A stretch of 64,000 nt of DNA from Sorangium cellulosum (lineage in GTDB: Bacteria > Myxococcota_A > Polyangia > Polyangiales > Polyangiaceae). Shown in pieces: positions 40,463 through 48,643 of the stretch. Made by a program: the position numbers and the translations under genes. The first letter of the stretch is position 1, and the number at the start of each line of letters is the position of its first letter. The stretch is from contig NZ_CP012670.1 in the NCBI RefSeq assembly GCF_004135735.1, forward strand, positions 8,386,501 through 8,450,500. The letters run 5' to 3'. The notes below the pieces were generated by a model. It made no database searches. It saw only the letters and a list, made by a program, of their open reading frames with translations, and had not been told where the DNA came from.

Positions 40463-40543
40463 CGCGGCGCCACTTTACAACGTGACGAAGGGAGAGGCGC
40501 GCGCGGTGCGAGAAAATCCCTTCCGGCGGGCCGACTCCGCGCC

Positions 40544-41542
40544 TCACTCCTTCGTGAGCGCGCGGGTCATGAGGTCGACGACGGCCCGCGGCGGCGGCTT
40601 CCCCTCGTAGAGCATGCGGTACACCTCGACCACGATCGGCATGCTCACGCCGAGCTCGCTCGCGAGGTCGTACGCGCTCTTCGCCGTCTTCACCCCCTCG
40701 GCGACGTGACCGAGGCCCGCGAGGATCTCGTCGAGCTTCCGTCCCCTGCCCATCTCGATCCCGACGGTGCGGTTGCGCGACAGCTCGCCCGTGCAGGTGA
40801 GCACCAGATCGCCCATCCCGGAGAGCCCCGCGAGCGTGAGCGGGCTCGCCCCCTTCGCCGCGGCCATGCGGCCGATCTCCGCGAGGCCGCGCGTGATGAG
40901 GCCGGCGCGCGCGTTGTGGCCGAGGCCGAGGCCGTCGCAGATGCCGGCCGCGATGGCGATGACGTTCTTGAGGGCGCCGCCCACCTCCACGCCCACGACG
41001 TCCTCGGACGAGTAGACCCGGAACCGCTCGGTCGCGAGCATGCGCTGCACCACGTGCGTCGCCTGCGGGCTCCTGCCCGCGACCACCACGGCGGTCGGCT
41101 GGCCGGCCGCGACCTCCCGCGCGAAGCTCGGGCCCGACAGGTACGACAGCCGCGGCTCGGCCTCCGGCCCGAGCTCGTCGACGAGCACCTCGCTCATCAG
41201 CATCAGCGAGTCGTTCTCGATCCCCTTCGTCGCGCTGCAGACGAGCGCGTCCCGCAGGATGTGGGGGCCGGCCGCGCGCACCACCTCGCGGAGCGCGTGC
41301 GACGGCACGACGATCACGACGAGCTCCGCGCCGCGGAGCGCGTCCTCGAGATCGCTGGTCGCGCGCAGGCTCGCGGGCAGGTCCACGTCCGGCAGGTAGC
41401 GGCGGTTCTGGCGCTCGCGCTCGATGCGCTCGGCCAGCTCGGCGTGGTGCGCCCAGACCGCGGTGGGGTTGCCCTTGTCCGCCAGCAACTTCGCGAGCGC
41501 CGTCCCCCAGGCGCCGGCCCCGATCACTGCGACGTTCGCCAT
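40544..41542 (-). CDS. gpsA: Glycerol-3-phosphate dehydrogenase [NAD(P)+]
   Basis: GpsA reduces dihydroxyacetone phosphate to sn-glycerol 3-phosphate for phospholipid synthesis. The 332-residue product has the Rossmann motif VIGAGAWGTALAKLLA, VVPSHALREV, SATKGIE, LSGPSFAREVA, the catalytic Lys in EVGGALKNVIAIAAGICDGLGLG, GLSGMGDLVLTCTG and SRNRTVGIEMGRG. Length and start are normal. It lies 82 bases upstream of the membrane protein gene on the same strand and is divergent from the lipoprotein at 41631. Confidence 0.98.
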   Translation of the reverse strand: MANVAVIGAGAWGTALAKLLADKGNPTAVWAHHAELAERIERERQNRRYLPDVDLPASLRATSDLEDALRGAELVVIVVPSHALREVVRAAGPHILRDALVCSATKGIENDSLMLMSEVLVDELGPEAEPRLSYLSGPSFAREVAAGQPTAVVVAGRSPQATHVVQRMLATERFRVYSSEDVVGVEVGGALKNVIAIAAGICDGLGLGHNARAGLITRGLAEIGRMAAAKGASPLTLAGLSGMGDLVLTCTGELSRNRTVGIEMGRGRKLDEILAGLGHVAEGVKTAKSAYDLASELGVSMPIVVEVYRMLYEGKPPPRAVVDLMTRALTKE

Positions 41543-41630
41543 GGAGGCGACCCTATCACCACCCGCCCGCCGCGCCGAAAGGGGCGCCGCGCCCCGCTCG
41601 CGCCGCCGGCCTTTCGATTATGCTGCGCCC

Positions 41631-42701
41631 ATGCTCCTCCGCACCGCCGCCCGCGCGCTCGGCCTCGCGCTCTGCCTCTCGCTGCTCGGGGGGCTCGCGG
41701 GCGCGTGCGGGCAGGGCGCGCTCGGCGTCCTGCCGGGCGTCGTGAACGACCCGGGCAACCTGTCGCTCCGCAGGGCCCTCCTGTCCTACGCGACGGGCCA
41801 GATCTGCGGCGAGATGCAGCGGCGCAGCGTGCCGCTGCGCCTGCGTGACGAGGATCCGGTGACCGGCCGGTTCTACCCGAGCTCCTGCCTCGTCCAGGAT
41901 CTCGCGAACGGGAACCTCTTCGTCCAGTTCGGAGGAAGCGGCTTCGTCTGGACGAACCTGACGAAGCGCATGAGCTTCGACGCGAGCGCCGCCGTCGAAT
42001 ACGACCACGACTTCCTGATGGATGGCGACACGATGTACGTCTACTTCCGTCAGCGCTCGACCACGGCGGCGAGCTTCACCACCCGGCTCATCGAGCAGCC
42101 CGCCGCGATCTCGGTCGCCGGCGTGTCGCTCGCCCAGGGCAGCGCCTTCGCCAACGCGCTCGGCGCCCAGCTCGTGAAGACCGAGATCGCCCGTGGCTTC
42201 ACCGTCATCCGCGACGACGACGGCGCGGTGCAGTTCGGCCTGGGCATCATCGAGAAGGGGCAGCGGCCCCGCGCCCCGTACGAGCGCCGGGAGAACGGCA
42301 AGCTCCTCGTGGCCAACGAGCGGACCGAGGTGCACCAGAACCAGCGCGACTACATCGGCCCGCTGGAGATCACCGACGGCGGCCAGGCGGTGACGCTCAC
42401 GGTCGCGCTCGAGGGGGCGCCGGGCGTGGACGTGCTCCTCGTCCCCCGGGGCCTCGGAGAGCAGTGGCTCCAGGCGTACCTGACGCAGGCCGCGCCGGCG
42501 CCGATCTCGGCGCCGCCCCTGCTCGACGAGCCGGTGTACTCGGGCGCCCCGTTCCGGCGAACGGTGCCGCTCCCGAGGGGGCAATATTACCTGGTCGTCG
42601 ACAACACGGGCACCGCGGGTCGGACGCAGCCGACGACCTACGCCCTCGACGACCGGGCCGGCCTGGTGAGCTATGCCGTCGAGGTCGGAGACGCCCCGTG
42701 A
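41631..42701 (+). CDS. Predicted lipoprotein, function unknown
   Basis: A 356-residue protein with a lipoprotein signal (LLGGLAGACGQG; Cys26 or nearby). The rest looks like an all-beta extracytoplasmic protein (FYPSSCLVQDLANGNLFVQFGGSGFVW; MDGDTMYVYF; PLPRGQYYLVVDNTG). The segment near the C-terminus resembles the beta-sandwich domains often found at the ends of myxobacterial secreted proteins, but I recognise no family. ATG 41631 is fixed by the signal. It stands 147 bases before lepB on the same strand and 88 bases from divergent gpsA. Confidence 0.8.
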   Translation: MLLRTAARALGLALCLSLLGGLAGACGQGALGVLPGVVNDPGNLSLRRALLSYATGQICGEMQRRSVPLRLRDEDPVTGRFYPSSCLVQDLANGNLFVQFGGSGFVWTNLTKRMSFDASAAVEYDHDFLMDGDTMYVYFRQRSTTAASFTTRLIEQPAAISVAGVSLAQGSAFANALGAQLVKTEIARGFTVIRDDDGAVQFGLGIIEKGQRPRAPYERRENGKLLVANERTEVHQNQRDYIGPLEITDGGQAVTLTVALEGAPGVDVLLVPRGLGEQWLQAYLTQAAPAPISAPPLLDEPVYSGAPFRRTVPLPRGQYYLVVDNTGTAGRTQPTTYALDDRAGLVSYAVEVGDAP

Positions 42702-42848
42702 CGCGGCAGCGGGTGGCGCTGCGCGCTTGCCCTGGCGAGGGGCGACGTATACATAAGCCCTCTCTTGCCGCCGCGCCCCGATGATGAACCCCAGAGCCCC
42801 CCTTCGGTCGCGGCCCATCGGCCTCCGAGCGCGGAGCTTTCTCCCTCG

Positions 42849-44303
42849 ATGAAAGGGAGCGCGAGCACCGAGGCCCGCGTCAGCGCGGCCAGGCCGGCCA
42901 GCGGCCCGGAACAGCGCTCGAGCGGCAGCTCGCCTCCCCCCGGAGGCAAGGACGGTCGGCTGCTGCGCTTCCTGTTCCACCTCGTGTGGATCGGCCTCGT
43001 GCCCTTCGCGCTCGCGGTCGTGAACGTCTGGCTGCTCACCCCGCCCCCGGGCGGCAGCGCGCAGCCGCTCCGCGTGTTCGTCGGCGAGCAGCAGATCCCC
43101 GCGGGCATCGTGCTCTTCACGATCTTCGCGATGATCCTCTGGCGGTTCCGCCACGAGCTGCCGTTCGCGTCGGCGATCGGCGTCGGCGGGCGGCGGGACA
43201 TCCCGCCGAAGGCGCGCGCGCGCTTCGAGGACGCCGCCGCGCTCCTCGAGGAGGCCCACCGGATCCTGCGCGGCCGCAAGCGCGAGGTCGAGCGCGAGCT
43301 GACGAGCGGCGAGCGCGAGCAGGTCACGCAGGCGATCGCGGCGCTCGAGCGCGCGATGACCGCCGACACGTTCGACGCCGACGAGTTCGACGCCGCCCAC
43401 GGCCGCGCCGACCGCGTCATCGGCGAGCACCTCGGCCGCTGGCGCAAGGGCGAGATGCGCGAGTACGCCGAGTCGATCGGCATCGCCGTCGCCGTGGCGC
43501 TCATCCTGCGCGCCTTCGTCGTCGAGGCGTTCAAGATCCCGAGCGGCTCGATGATCCCGACCCTCATGGTCGGCGACCACATCTTCGTCAACAAGTTCAC
43601 CTACGGCCCGCTCATCCCCTGGACCGACCAGCGCCTCTTCCCGCGCCTGCCGCCGGCGCGGGGGGACGTGATGGTGTTCAAGTTCCCGGAGAACAAGGAG
43701 CAGGACTTCATCAAGCGGACGATCGCCATCCCGGGCGACACGCTGGAGGCGATCAACGGGCGCCCGATCCTCAACGGCTGGCTCGTCCCCCACTGCCACG
43801 TCGGCCCCTACCGCTACGAGGGCCGGCAGGCGGAGCTGTTCGTCGAGTTCCTCGGGGACAAGTCGTACCTCACGCTCTACGACGCGAACCCCGACGAGAC
43901 GATGTGCGAGGAGAGCAACGACTGCGGGCCGGGCCACGCCTGCCGCGCGGGCGTCTGCGGCATGCTCCAGGGGCCGTTCAAGGTCGCCGCCGACGAGGTG
44001 TGGGTGATGGGCGACAACCGCCACAACAGCCACGACTCGCGCAGCTGGCGCGGCGGGCTCGGCGCGGGCGTGCCCTTCGAGTACATCAAGGGGCGCGCGA
44101 TGTTCGTGTGGATGAGCTTCGGGCCGGGCGGCGGCATCGCGCAGGATCGCCTCTTCGTCAACGTGATGGGCCGCCCCAAGCTCCCCGGCGCCCACGAGGC
44201 GAGCCTCCAGGCCGGCCTCGACAGGTGCCTGCGGGAGCGGCCGCCGGTCTCCGAGACGACCCCGCCGCCCGCCCCCGCGCGCGCGCCGTCGAAGCGCCGC
44301 TGA
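42849..44303 (+). CDS. lepB: Signal peptidase I, long form
   Basis: The enzyme removes signal peptides at the membrane. The 484-residue form is longer than most. Two N-terminal hydrophobic segments (about 40-64 and 82-100) and a helical, charged stretch (about 120-205) precede the usual membrane anchor and catalytic part. The nucleophile is Ser234 in FKIPSGSMIPTL, the general base Lys289 in FIKRTIAIPGD, and the C-terminal box is GDNRHNSHDSR. Between the last two lies an insert with six Cys (MCEESNDCGPGHACRAGVCG). ATG 42849 was preferred; an in-frame TTG at 42765 would add 28 residues. The 3' end is duplicated downstream (68-bp repeat). Confidence 0.93.
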   Translation: MKGSASTEARVSAARPASGPEQRSSGSSPPPGGKDGRLLRFLFHLVWIGLVPFALAVVNVWLLTPPPGGSAQPLRVFVGEQQIPAGIVLFTIFAMILWRFRHELPFASAIGVGGRRDIPPKARARFEDAAALLEEAHRILRGRKREVERELTSGEREQVTQAIAALERAMTADTFDADEFDAAHGRADRVIGEHLGRWRKGEMREYAESIGIAVAVALILRAFVVEAFKIPSGSMIPTLMVGDHIFVNKFTYGPLIPWTDQRLFPRLPPARGDVMVFKFPENKEQDFIKRTIAIPGDTLEAINGRPILNGWLVPHCHVGPYRYEGRQAELFVEFLGDKSYLTLYDANPDETMCEESNDCGPGHACRAGVCGMLQGPFKVAADEVWVMGDNRHNSHDSRSWRGGLGAGVPFEYIKGRAMFVWMSFGPGGGIAQDRLFVNVMGRPKLPGAHEASLQAGLDRCLRERPPVSETTPPPAPARAPSKRR

Positions 44304-44410
44304 GCGCGCCAGCAGGAGCGCGCCCGGGTGCGCCGCCCGCCCCCGCGCGCGCGCCGTCGAAGCGCCGCTGAGCGCGCCAGCAGGAGCGCGGCCGGGCGCG
44401 CCGCCCGCCG
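44263..44410. repeat. 68-bp tandem duplication covering the lepB 3' end
   Basis: Copies at 44263-44330 and 44331-44398 agree at 66 of 68 positions, with a short third partial copy to about 44410. The first copy holds the last 13 codons and the stop codon of lepB, so the second is an untranslated duplicate of the gene end. Confidence 0.95.
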
Positions 44411-44647
44411 CGCCCTCCCGCTCGCAGACGCGCGCGCAGGACCGCCCGGGTGCGCCCGTGGACCGCGCCCCGGACCGTGCCCCGCCGAGGCTTCCAAGGT
44501 CGACGCAGCGAGTCATCCGGCTCGCTCGCTGACAGATCTGCTGCAATTTTCCGATGGGCACCCGGTCGTCCGCGCGCCACGCTAGATGCGCCTGAGGCGC
44601 CCGTGCGCCAGCCGCGGGCGCCTCGGCGCGGAACAGGAGCCAGGCGC
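44304..44647 (+). other. Intergenic region (344 bp) between lepB and ADH
   Basis: The left part is the duplicated lepB end. The right part (about 44500-44600) contains a less GC-rich patch with CTGCAATTTTCC that may include the ADH promoter. No gene seen. Confidence 0.55.
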
Positions 44648-45817
44648 ATGAGCGAGACGATGTGGGCGCTGACCTACGATCGCGAGCGGGACCCGTGGGA
44701 GTCCACGATCGGGCTGGTCAAGGCGGAGGTCGAGCGCCCGTCGATCGACGAGGGCAAGGACTATCACGACCGGGCGAGCGTGCTCGTCAAGCCGCTGATG
44801 ACGGGCTTCTGCGGGTCCGATCGCGGCATCTGGTTCCGCACCGCCTTCAAGGACATGATCTTCCGGTCGCTCGATCGCGACCGGAGGTCGACGCGCACGA
44901 TCGGCCACGAGCTCCTCGGCCGCGTCGTCGATCTCGGGACCGACGCGCGCCGGTCGTTCGGGCTGGCGGTCGGCGACATCGTCTCGACCGAGAGCCACAT
45001 CGCCTGCGGCGCCTGCTACCAGTGCCGGGTCGGCGACACGCACGTGTGCGCCGACGACAAGATCATCGGGATCAGCGAGGATGGCTGCTTCGCCGAGGTC
45101 GTCAAGCTGCCCGCGAAGAACCTGTGGCGCACCGATCTCGCGCGGATCCGGCCCGAGGTCGCCGCGGTGCAGGAGCCGTTCGGCAACGCCGTGCACGCGT
45201 GCACCAAGGTGAACCTCCGCGGCAAGCGCGTGGCCATCTTCGGCTGCGGCACCATCGGGCTCTTCGCGATCGCGATCGCCCGCGCGATGGGGGCGATCTA
45301 CGTGATCGGCGTGGAGCCGGCCGAGCAGAACGCGGAGATGGCCCGCCGCCTGGGCGCCGACGTGGTCCTCCGGCCGCGGAGGGCGAGCCCCGAGCGCCCC
45401 CACGCGAGCGATCCCGAGCTGACCGAGCGCATCCGGAAGCTCACCGACGGCGTCGGGGTCGACGTCGTGCTCGAGATGAGCGGCGTGAACAGCAGCGTCA
45501 ACAACGCGATCCACGCGGCCAGGCGCGGGGGGGACGTCATCCTCTTCGGGCTGAAGAGCGGCGACGCGGTGATCGAGAACTTCGACCGCCTCATCGTGGA
45601 CGGCATCAGCCTCCACAGCGTGATCGGCCGCCGCATCTTCGAGACGTGGCACATCACGCGCCACCTGCTCGAGTCGCGCGACCCGAACATCCACGACCTC
45701 ATCTGGGAGGTCATCCTGAACCGGGGCGAAGGGACGGTGTTCGACTTCGACGACTACGACGCGGCGACGTTCCAGGAGGCGATCTCGAGCCACCCGAAGG
45801 TGATCCTCCGGTACTGA
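44648..45817 (+). CDS. Zinc-dependent alcohol dehydrogenase, threonine 3-dehydrogenase-like
   Basis: A 389-residue medium-chain dehydrogenase. The catalytic zinc ligands are in GFCGSD and IGHELLG. The structural zinc Cys are in ACGACYQCRVGDTHVC. The NAD-binding Rossmann motif is VAIFGCGTIGLFAIAIA with an acidic residue in GVEPAEQN. Its convergent neighbour is kbl, the second enzyme of threonine breakdown to glycine and acetyl-CoA, so L-threonine is the likeliest substrate, although tdh and kbl are normally in one operon and here face each other. Other sugar or polyol substrates remain possible. An AGGAG site precedes the ATG by 9 bases. Confidence 0.88.
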   Translation: MSETMWALTYDRERDPWESTIGLVKAEVERPSIDEGKDYHDRASVLVKPLMTGFCGSDRGIWFRTAFKDMIFRSLDRDRRSTRTIGHELLGRVVDLGTDARRSFGLAVGDIVSTESHIACGACYQCRVGDTHVCADDKIIGISEDGCFAEVVKLPAKNLWRTDLARIRPEVAAVQEPFGNAVHACTKVNLRGKRVAIFGCGTIGLFAIAIARAMGAIYVIGVEPAEQNAEMARRLGADVVLRPRRASPERPHASDPELTERIRKLTDGVGVDVVLEMSGVNSSVNNAIHAARRGGDVILFGLKSGDAVIENFDRLIVDGISLHSVIGRRIFETWHITRHLLESRDPNIHDLIWEVILNRGEGTVFDFDDYDAATFQEAISSHPKVILRY

Positions 45818-45940
45818 TCCGGTCAGCCGACCACCCCGAGCTGCGCTGATCCGGTCAGCCGACCACCCCGAGCTGCGCTGATCCGGTCAGCCGACCACCC
45901 CGAGCTGCGCTGATCCGGTCAGCCGACCACCCCGAGCTGC
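45815..45940. repeat. 32-bp tandem repeat, 3.9 identical copies, at the ADH/kbl junction
   Basis: Copies start at 45815, 45847, 45879 and 45911. The first begins with the ADH stop codon; the last holds the kbl stop codon and final codons on the other strand. Each junction forms a small GCTGA-TCCGG-TCAGC hairpin. It has no spacers, so it is not CRISPR. Confidence 0.95.
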
Positions 45941-47109
45941 CGGCCGACCTCGCGGAACGCCGCGAGCGCGCGATCGACGTGCTCGGGCTCGTGCGCGGCC
46001 GAGAGCTGCACCCGGATGCGGGCCTCGCCCTTCGGCACGACCGGGTACGAGAAGCCGATGACGTAGATGCCCTCGGCGAGGAGCGCCCGCGCCATCTCGT
46101 TCGCGAGCCGCGCCTCGCCCAGCATGATCGGCACGATCGGGTGCGTGCCCGGCTTGATCGTGAACCCGGCCTGCGTCATCCCCTGCCGGAACCGGCGCGC
46201 GTTCTCCATCACCCGCTCGCGCAGCGACGGCTCGGCGTCGATGAGGTCGAACACGGCGATCGACGCGCCCGCGATCACGGGGGCGAGCGTGTTGGAGAAC
46301 AGGTACGGCCGCGAGCGCTGCCGGAGCAGGTCGACGATCTCCTGCCGGCCGGTCGTGAACCCGCCGCTCGCCCCGCCCAGCGCCTTGCCCAGCGTCGAGG
46401 TGATCACGTCCACGCGGTGCATGACCCCGCAGAGCTCCGCGGTCCCGCGCCCCGTCGGCCCGATGAACCCGGTGGCGTGCGAGTCGTCGACCATCACCAT
46501 CGCGCGGTGCTTGTCGGCGAGATCGCAGATGGTATCGAGCTTGGCGAGGTACCCGTCCATCGAGAAGACGCCGTCGGTGGCGATCAGCCGGAGCCGCTTG
46601 CCGGACGTCTTGCGCAGGATGTCCTCGAGCGCGGCCATGTCCCCGTTCGGGTAGCGGTGCCGTTCGGCCTTGCAGAGGCGGATCCCGTCGATGATCGACG
46701 CGTGGTTCAGCGCGTCCGAGATGACGGCGTCCTCCTCGCCGAGCAGCGTCTCGAACAGGCCGCCGTTCGCGTCGAAGCAGGACGAGTAGAGGATCGCGTC
46801 CTCGGTGCCGAAGAAGCGCGCGATCCGGGACTCCAGCCGCCGGTGCAGATCCTGCGTGCCGCAGATGAACCGGACGCTGGAGAGGCCGAATCCGTGGGAG
46901 TCGAGCGCCCTCTTGGCCGCGTCGATGACCGCGGGATGCGACGAGAGGCCAAGGTAGTTGTTCGCGCAGAAGTTGAGGACCTCGCCCCCGCCCTCCGTCC
47001 GGATCGCCGGCCCCTGCGGCGTCGCGAGGATCCGCTCCTCCTTGTAGAGCCCCGCCGCACGGATGTCCTCCAACGCCCGCGCGTACACTGACCGAGCGAC
47101 ATCGAACAT
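45919..47109 (-). CDS. kbl: Glycine C-acetyltransferase (2-amino-3-ketobutyrate CoA ligase)
   Basis: PLP enzyme cleaving 2-amino-3-ketobutyrate with CoA into glycine and acetyl-CoA. The 396-residue product shows FCANNYLGLSSHP, SVRFICGTQDLHRRLE, DALNHASIIDGIRL, MVDDSHATGFIG, the PLP lysine in STLGKALGG and YLFSNTLAP. These match KBL more closely than 8-amino-7-oxononanoate synthase or serine palmitoyltransferase, all of the same family. ATG 47109 was chosen by family; there is no Shine-Dalgarno site, but a TATAAA box lies only 6 bases upstream, suggesting a leaderless message. Confidence 0.96.
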   Translation of the reverse strand: MFDVARSVYARALEDIRAAGLYKEERILATPQGPAIRTEGGGEVLNFCANNYLGLSSHPAVIDAAKRALDSHGFGLSSVRFICGTQDLHRRLESRIARFFGTEDAILYSSCFDANGGLFETLLGEEDAVISDALNHASIIDGIRLCKAERHRYPNGDMAALEDILRKTSGKRLRLIATDGVFSMDGYLAKLDTICDLADKHRAMVMVDDSHATGFIGPTGRGTAELCGVMHRVDVITSTLGKALGGASGGFTTGRQEIVDLLRQRSRPYLFSNTLAPVIAGASIAVFDLIDAEPSLRERVMENARRFRQGMTQAGFTIKPGTHPIVPIMLGEARLANEMARALLAEGIYVIGFSYPVVPKGEARIRVQLSAAHEPEHVDRALAAFREVGRQLGVVG

Positions 47110-47115
47110 GGGAGT

Positions 47116-47144
47116 TTTATAAAACGAGGCTGACAGCGGGTCGA
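47116..47144 (-). promoter_or_regulatory. kbl: Predicted promoter of kbl, possibly giving a leaderless mRNA
   Basis: On the minus strand TCGACC (47144-47139, 4 of 6 matches to the -35 consensus) and TATAAA (47121-47116) are 17 bases apart. The -10 box ends 6 bases before the kbl ATG, so transcription should start at or next to the start codon. Confidence 0.45.
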
Positions 47145-47169
47145 CGGGGGAACGCCGTCCGGCCGTCCT

Positions 47170-47303
47170 GCGCAACGCCGGGGGGTGGGGCGTGCCGGGG
47201 GCTCACCTCCGGGGCTTGCGTTCCGGCGAGCCCCTTTCGTGGCTCGCCTGCACGAAAGCCCCTCCGGTGAGCCCCCGGCACGCCCCACCCCCCGGCGTTG
47301 CGC
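47170..47303. repeat. 134-base near-perfect palindrome (62-base arms, 10-base loop)
   Basis: Left arm 47170-47231 and right arm 47242-47303 pair at 56 of 62 positions; the outer 38 pairs are perfect. The loop is CCCTTTCGTG (47232-47241). It is intergenic, upstream of both flanking genes. No target-site duplication or transposase is evident. Confidence 0.95.
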
Positions 47304-47527
47304 CTCGACCCGAGCGCCGGCAGGCGCCGCCGGACTCGAGAGACAGGGTGCGCGCGGCTTTCTCGATCGGAGACCGGCCGAGGCCTACACGACCCGGGAG
47401 GACCATGGCAGAACGGGTCGCGCGAGGCGCCGCGCCATGGCCCTACGAGGGCCGCGCGGGCGCCGTCCACGCGAGAGCCCGCGCGCCGCGGACGAGCGCG
47501 CGAGCCGCGCCGTCGGGAGGAGAAGGC

Positions 47528-48607
47528 ATGACGGGAGCCAGGGGGCACTTCCGGCGAAGCGTCGGTGCGCTGTGCGCGGCCGCACCGCTCGCGCTCGCCG
47601 CGGGCAACCCGGGTTGCAGCCGCGCGGAGGAGACGCCTGGACGGACCAGCACGAGAGCCGCCGCCGGAACCGGGGGCGCGCCCGCGGCGAGCAGCGCGGA
47701 CGGAGGCGGCGGCGGGGGCGGCGGGGGCGGCGGGGCGTCCTACGCGGTCGCGGCCGTCGTGCCGGCGCGGGCGTTCGACGCGACGCCGGATCCCGGCGCG
47801 GCCCACGTCTACTTCACCGCCATCGACGCGAGCGGCAGGGCCGGCGTCTTCAAGGCCAGCGCGCGCGGCGAGGCGAGGGCCGTCGAGGTCGCCGTCGGCC
47901 CCCCGTTCGTCGCGCCGCTCGGGATCGCGACGAGCACGGATGGCGGCCGCCTGTTCGTGGCCGATCCGGGCGCGGGCAGCGCGGCCGACCGCGACGCAGG
48001 CCACGTCTTCGCCATCGATCCGACCGGCGGCGCCGTCGCGCCCGTCCAGGGGGGCGAGGGGCTGGTCGCGCGCGCCCTCGAGGTCGTCCGCGCGGCGGAC
48101 GGCGAGGACCGGATCCTCGTCTCGGGGCGCGATCCCGCCGACGGTCAGCCCGGCGTGTTCTCCCTGCCCGCGCGCGGCGGGGACGTCGCCGTGATCGCCA
48201 GGGGGAGCCCGCTGGCCGATCCGAGCGGCGTCGCGGCCGCCGGCGCCGGCGATCGCGACGTCTTCGTCTGCGACCCCCTCGCGAGCCCCGACGGGACGGC
48301 GACGATCTTCCGGATCGAGGACGGCTTCGTGAGCCCCTTCGCCACCGGGCTCCACGCGGGTTACCCCTGCGGCCTCGCGCTGACGCGCGACGGCGCGGCG
48401 CTGTTCGTGCTCACCCGCGACGTGGCCCGAGGCGCCGACGAGATCGTGCGGATCGACGTGGCGTCCGGGGCGCGCTCGTCGATCGAGATCGGCGCGCGGG
48501 GCCATGACGAGCCCGGCGGCCTGCACCGGGCGAAGGGCGCCGATGTCTTCGCGTTCGTCGATCACAGGGCCCAGGAGACGGGCTCGGTGTTCCTGCTCCG
48601 TCCGTGA
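47528..48607 (+). CDS. Secreted NHL/SMP-30-like beta-propeller protein
   Basis: A 359-residue exported protein. A signal region (about 1-32, possible lipobox GNPGC) is followed by a Gly run of 10 or more residues and then by four or more repeats of beta-propeller type (LGIATSTDGGRLFVADPG, HVFAIDPTGGAVAPV, GVAAAGAGDRDVFVCDP, CGLALTRDGAALFVLTRD). The pattern fits six-bladed NHL or SMP-30-like propellers, but no catalytic residues are recognised. ATG 47528 has a GGAGGAG site 7 bases upstream. The DUF4331 gene follows 36 bases later, so the two are probably one operon. Confidence 0.82.
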   Translation: MTGARGHFRRSVGALCAAAPLALAAGNPGCSRAEETPGRTSTRAAAGTGGAPAASSADGGGGGGGGGGGASYAVAAVVPARAFDATPDPGAAHVYFTAIDASGRAGVFKASARGEARAVEVAVGPPFVAPLGIATSTDGGRLFVADPGAGSAADRDAGHVFAIDPTGGAVAPVQGGEGLVARALEVVRAADGEDRILVSGRDPADGQPGVFSLPARGGDVAVIARGSPLADPSGVAAAGAGDRDVFVCDPLASPDGTATIFRIEDGFVSPFATGLHAGYPCGLALTRDGAALFVLTRDVARGADEIVRIDVASGARSSIEIGARGHDEPGGLHRAKGADVFAFVDHRAQETGSVFLLRP

Positions 48608-48643
48608 GCCACCGCAGAGGAGCGACTGGGAGGACCCGCACGC

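Larger units (their letters stand above)
47110..47527. other. Divergent intergenic region (418 bp) with a large palindrome
   Basis: It lies between the starts of kbl (minus) and the NHL-like lipoprotein gene (plus). It contains the kbl promoter candidate (47116-47144) and the 134-base palindrome (47170-47303). No gene is supported; open frames here are by-products of high GC. Confidence 0.6.

Noticed and set aside
45815..45940. CRISPR-like 32-base repeats
   Set aside because: The copies are directly adjacent with no spacers and include gene ends.
47117..47527. Open frames through the palindrome on both strands
   Set aside because: They arise because the palindrome encodes the same Pro/Arg-rich string on each strand; no family or start site supports them.
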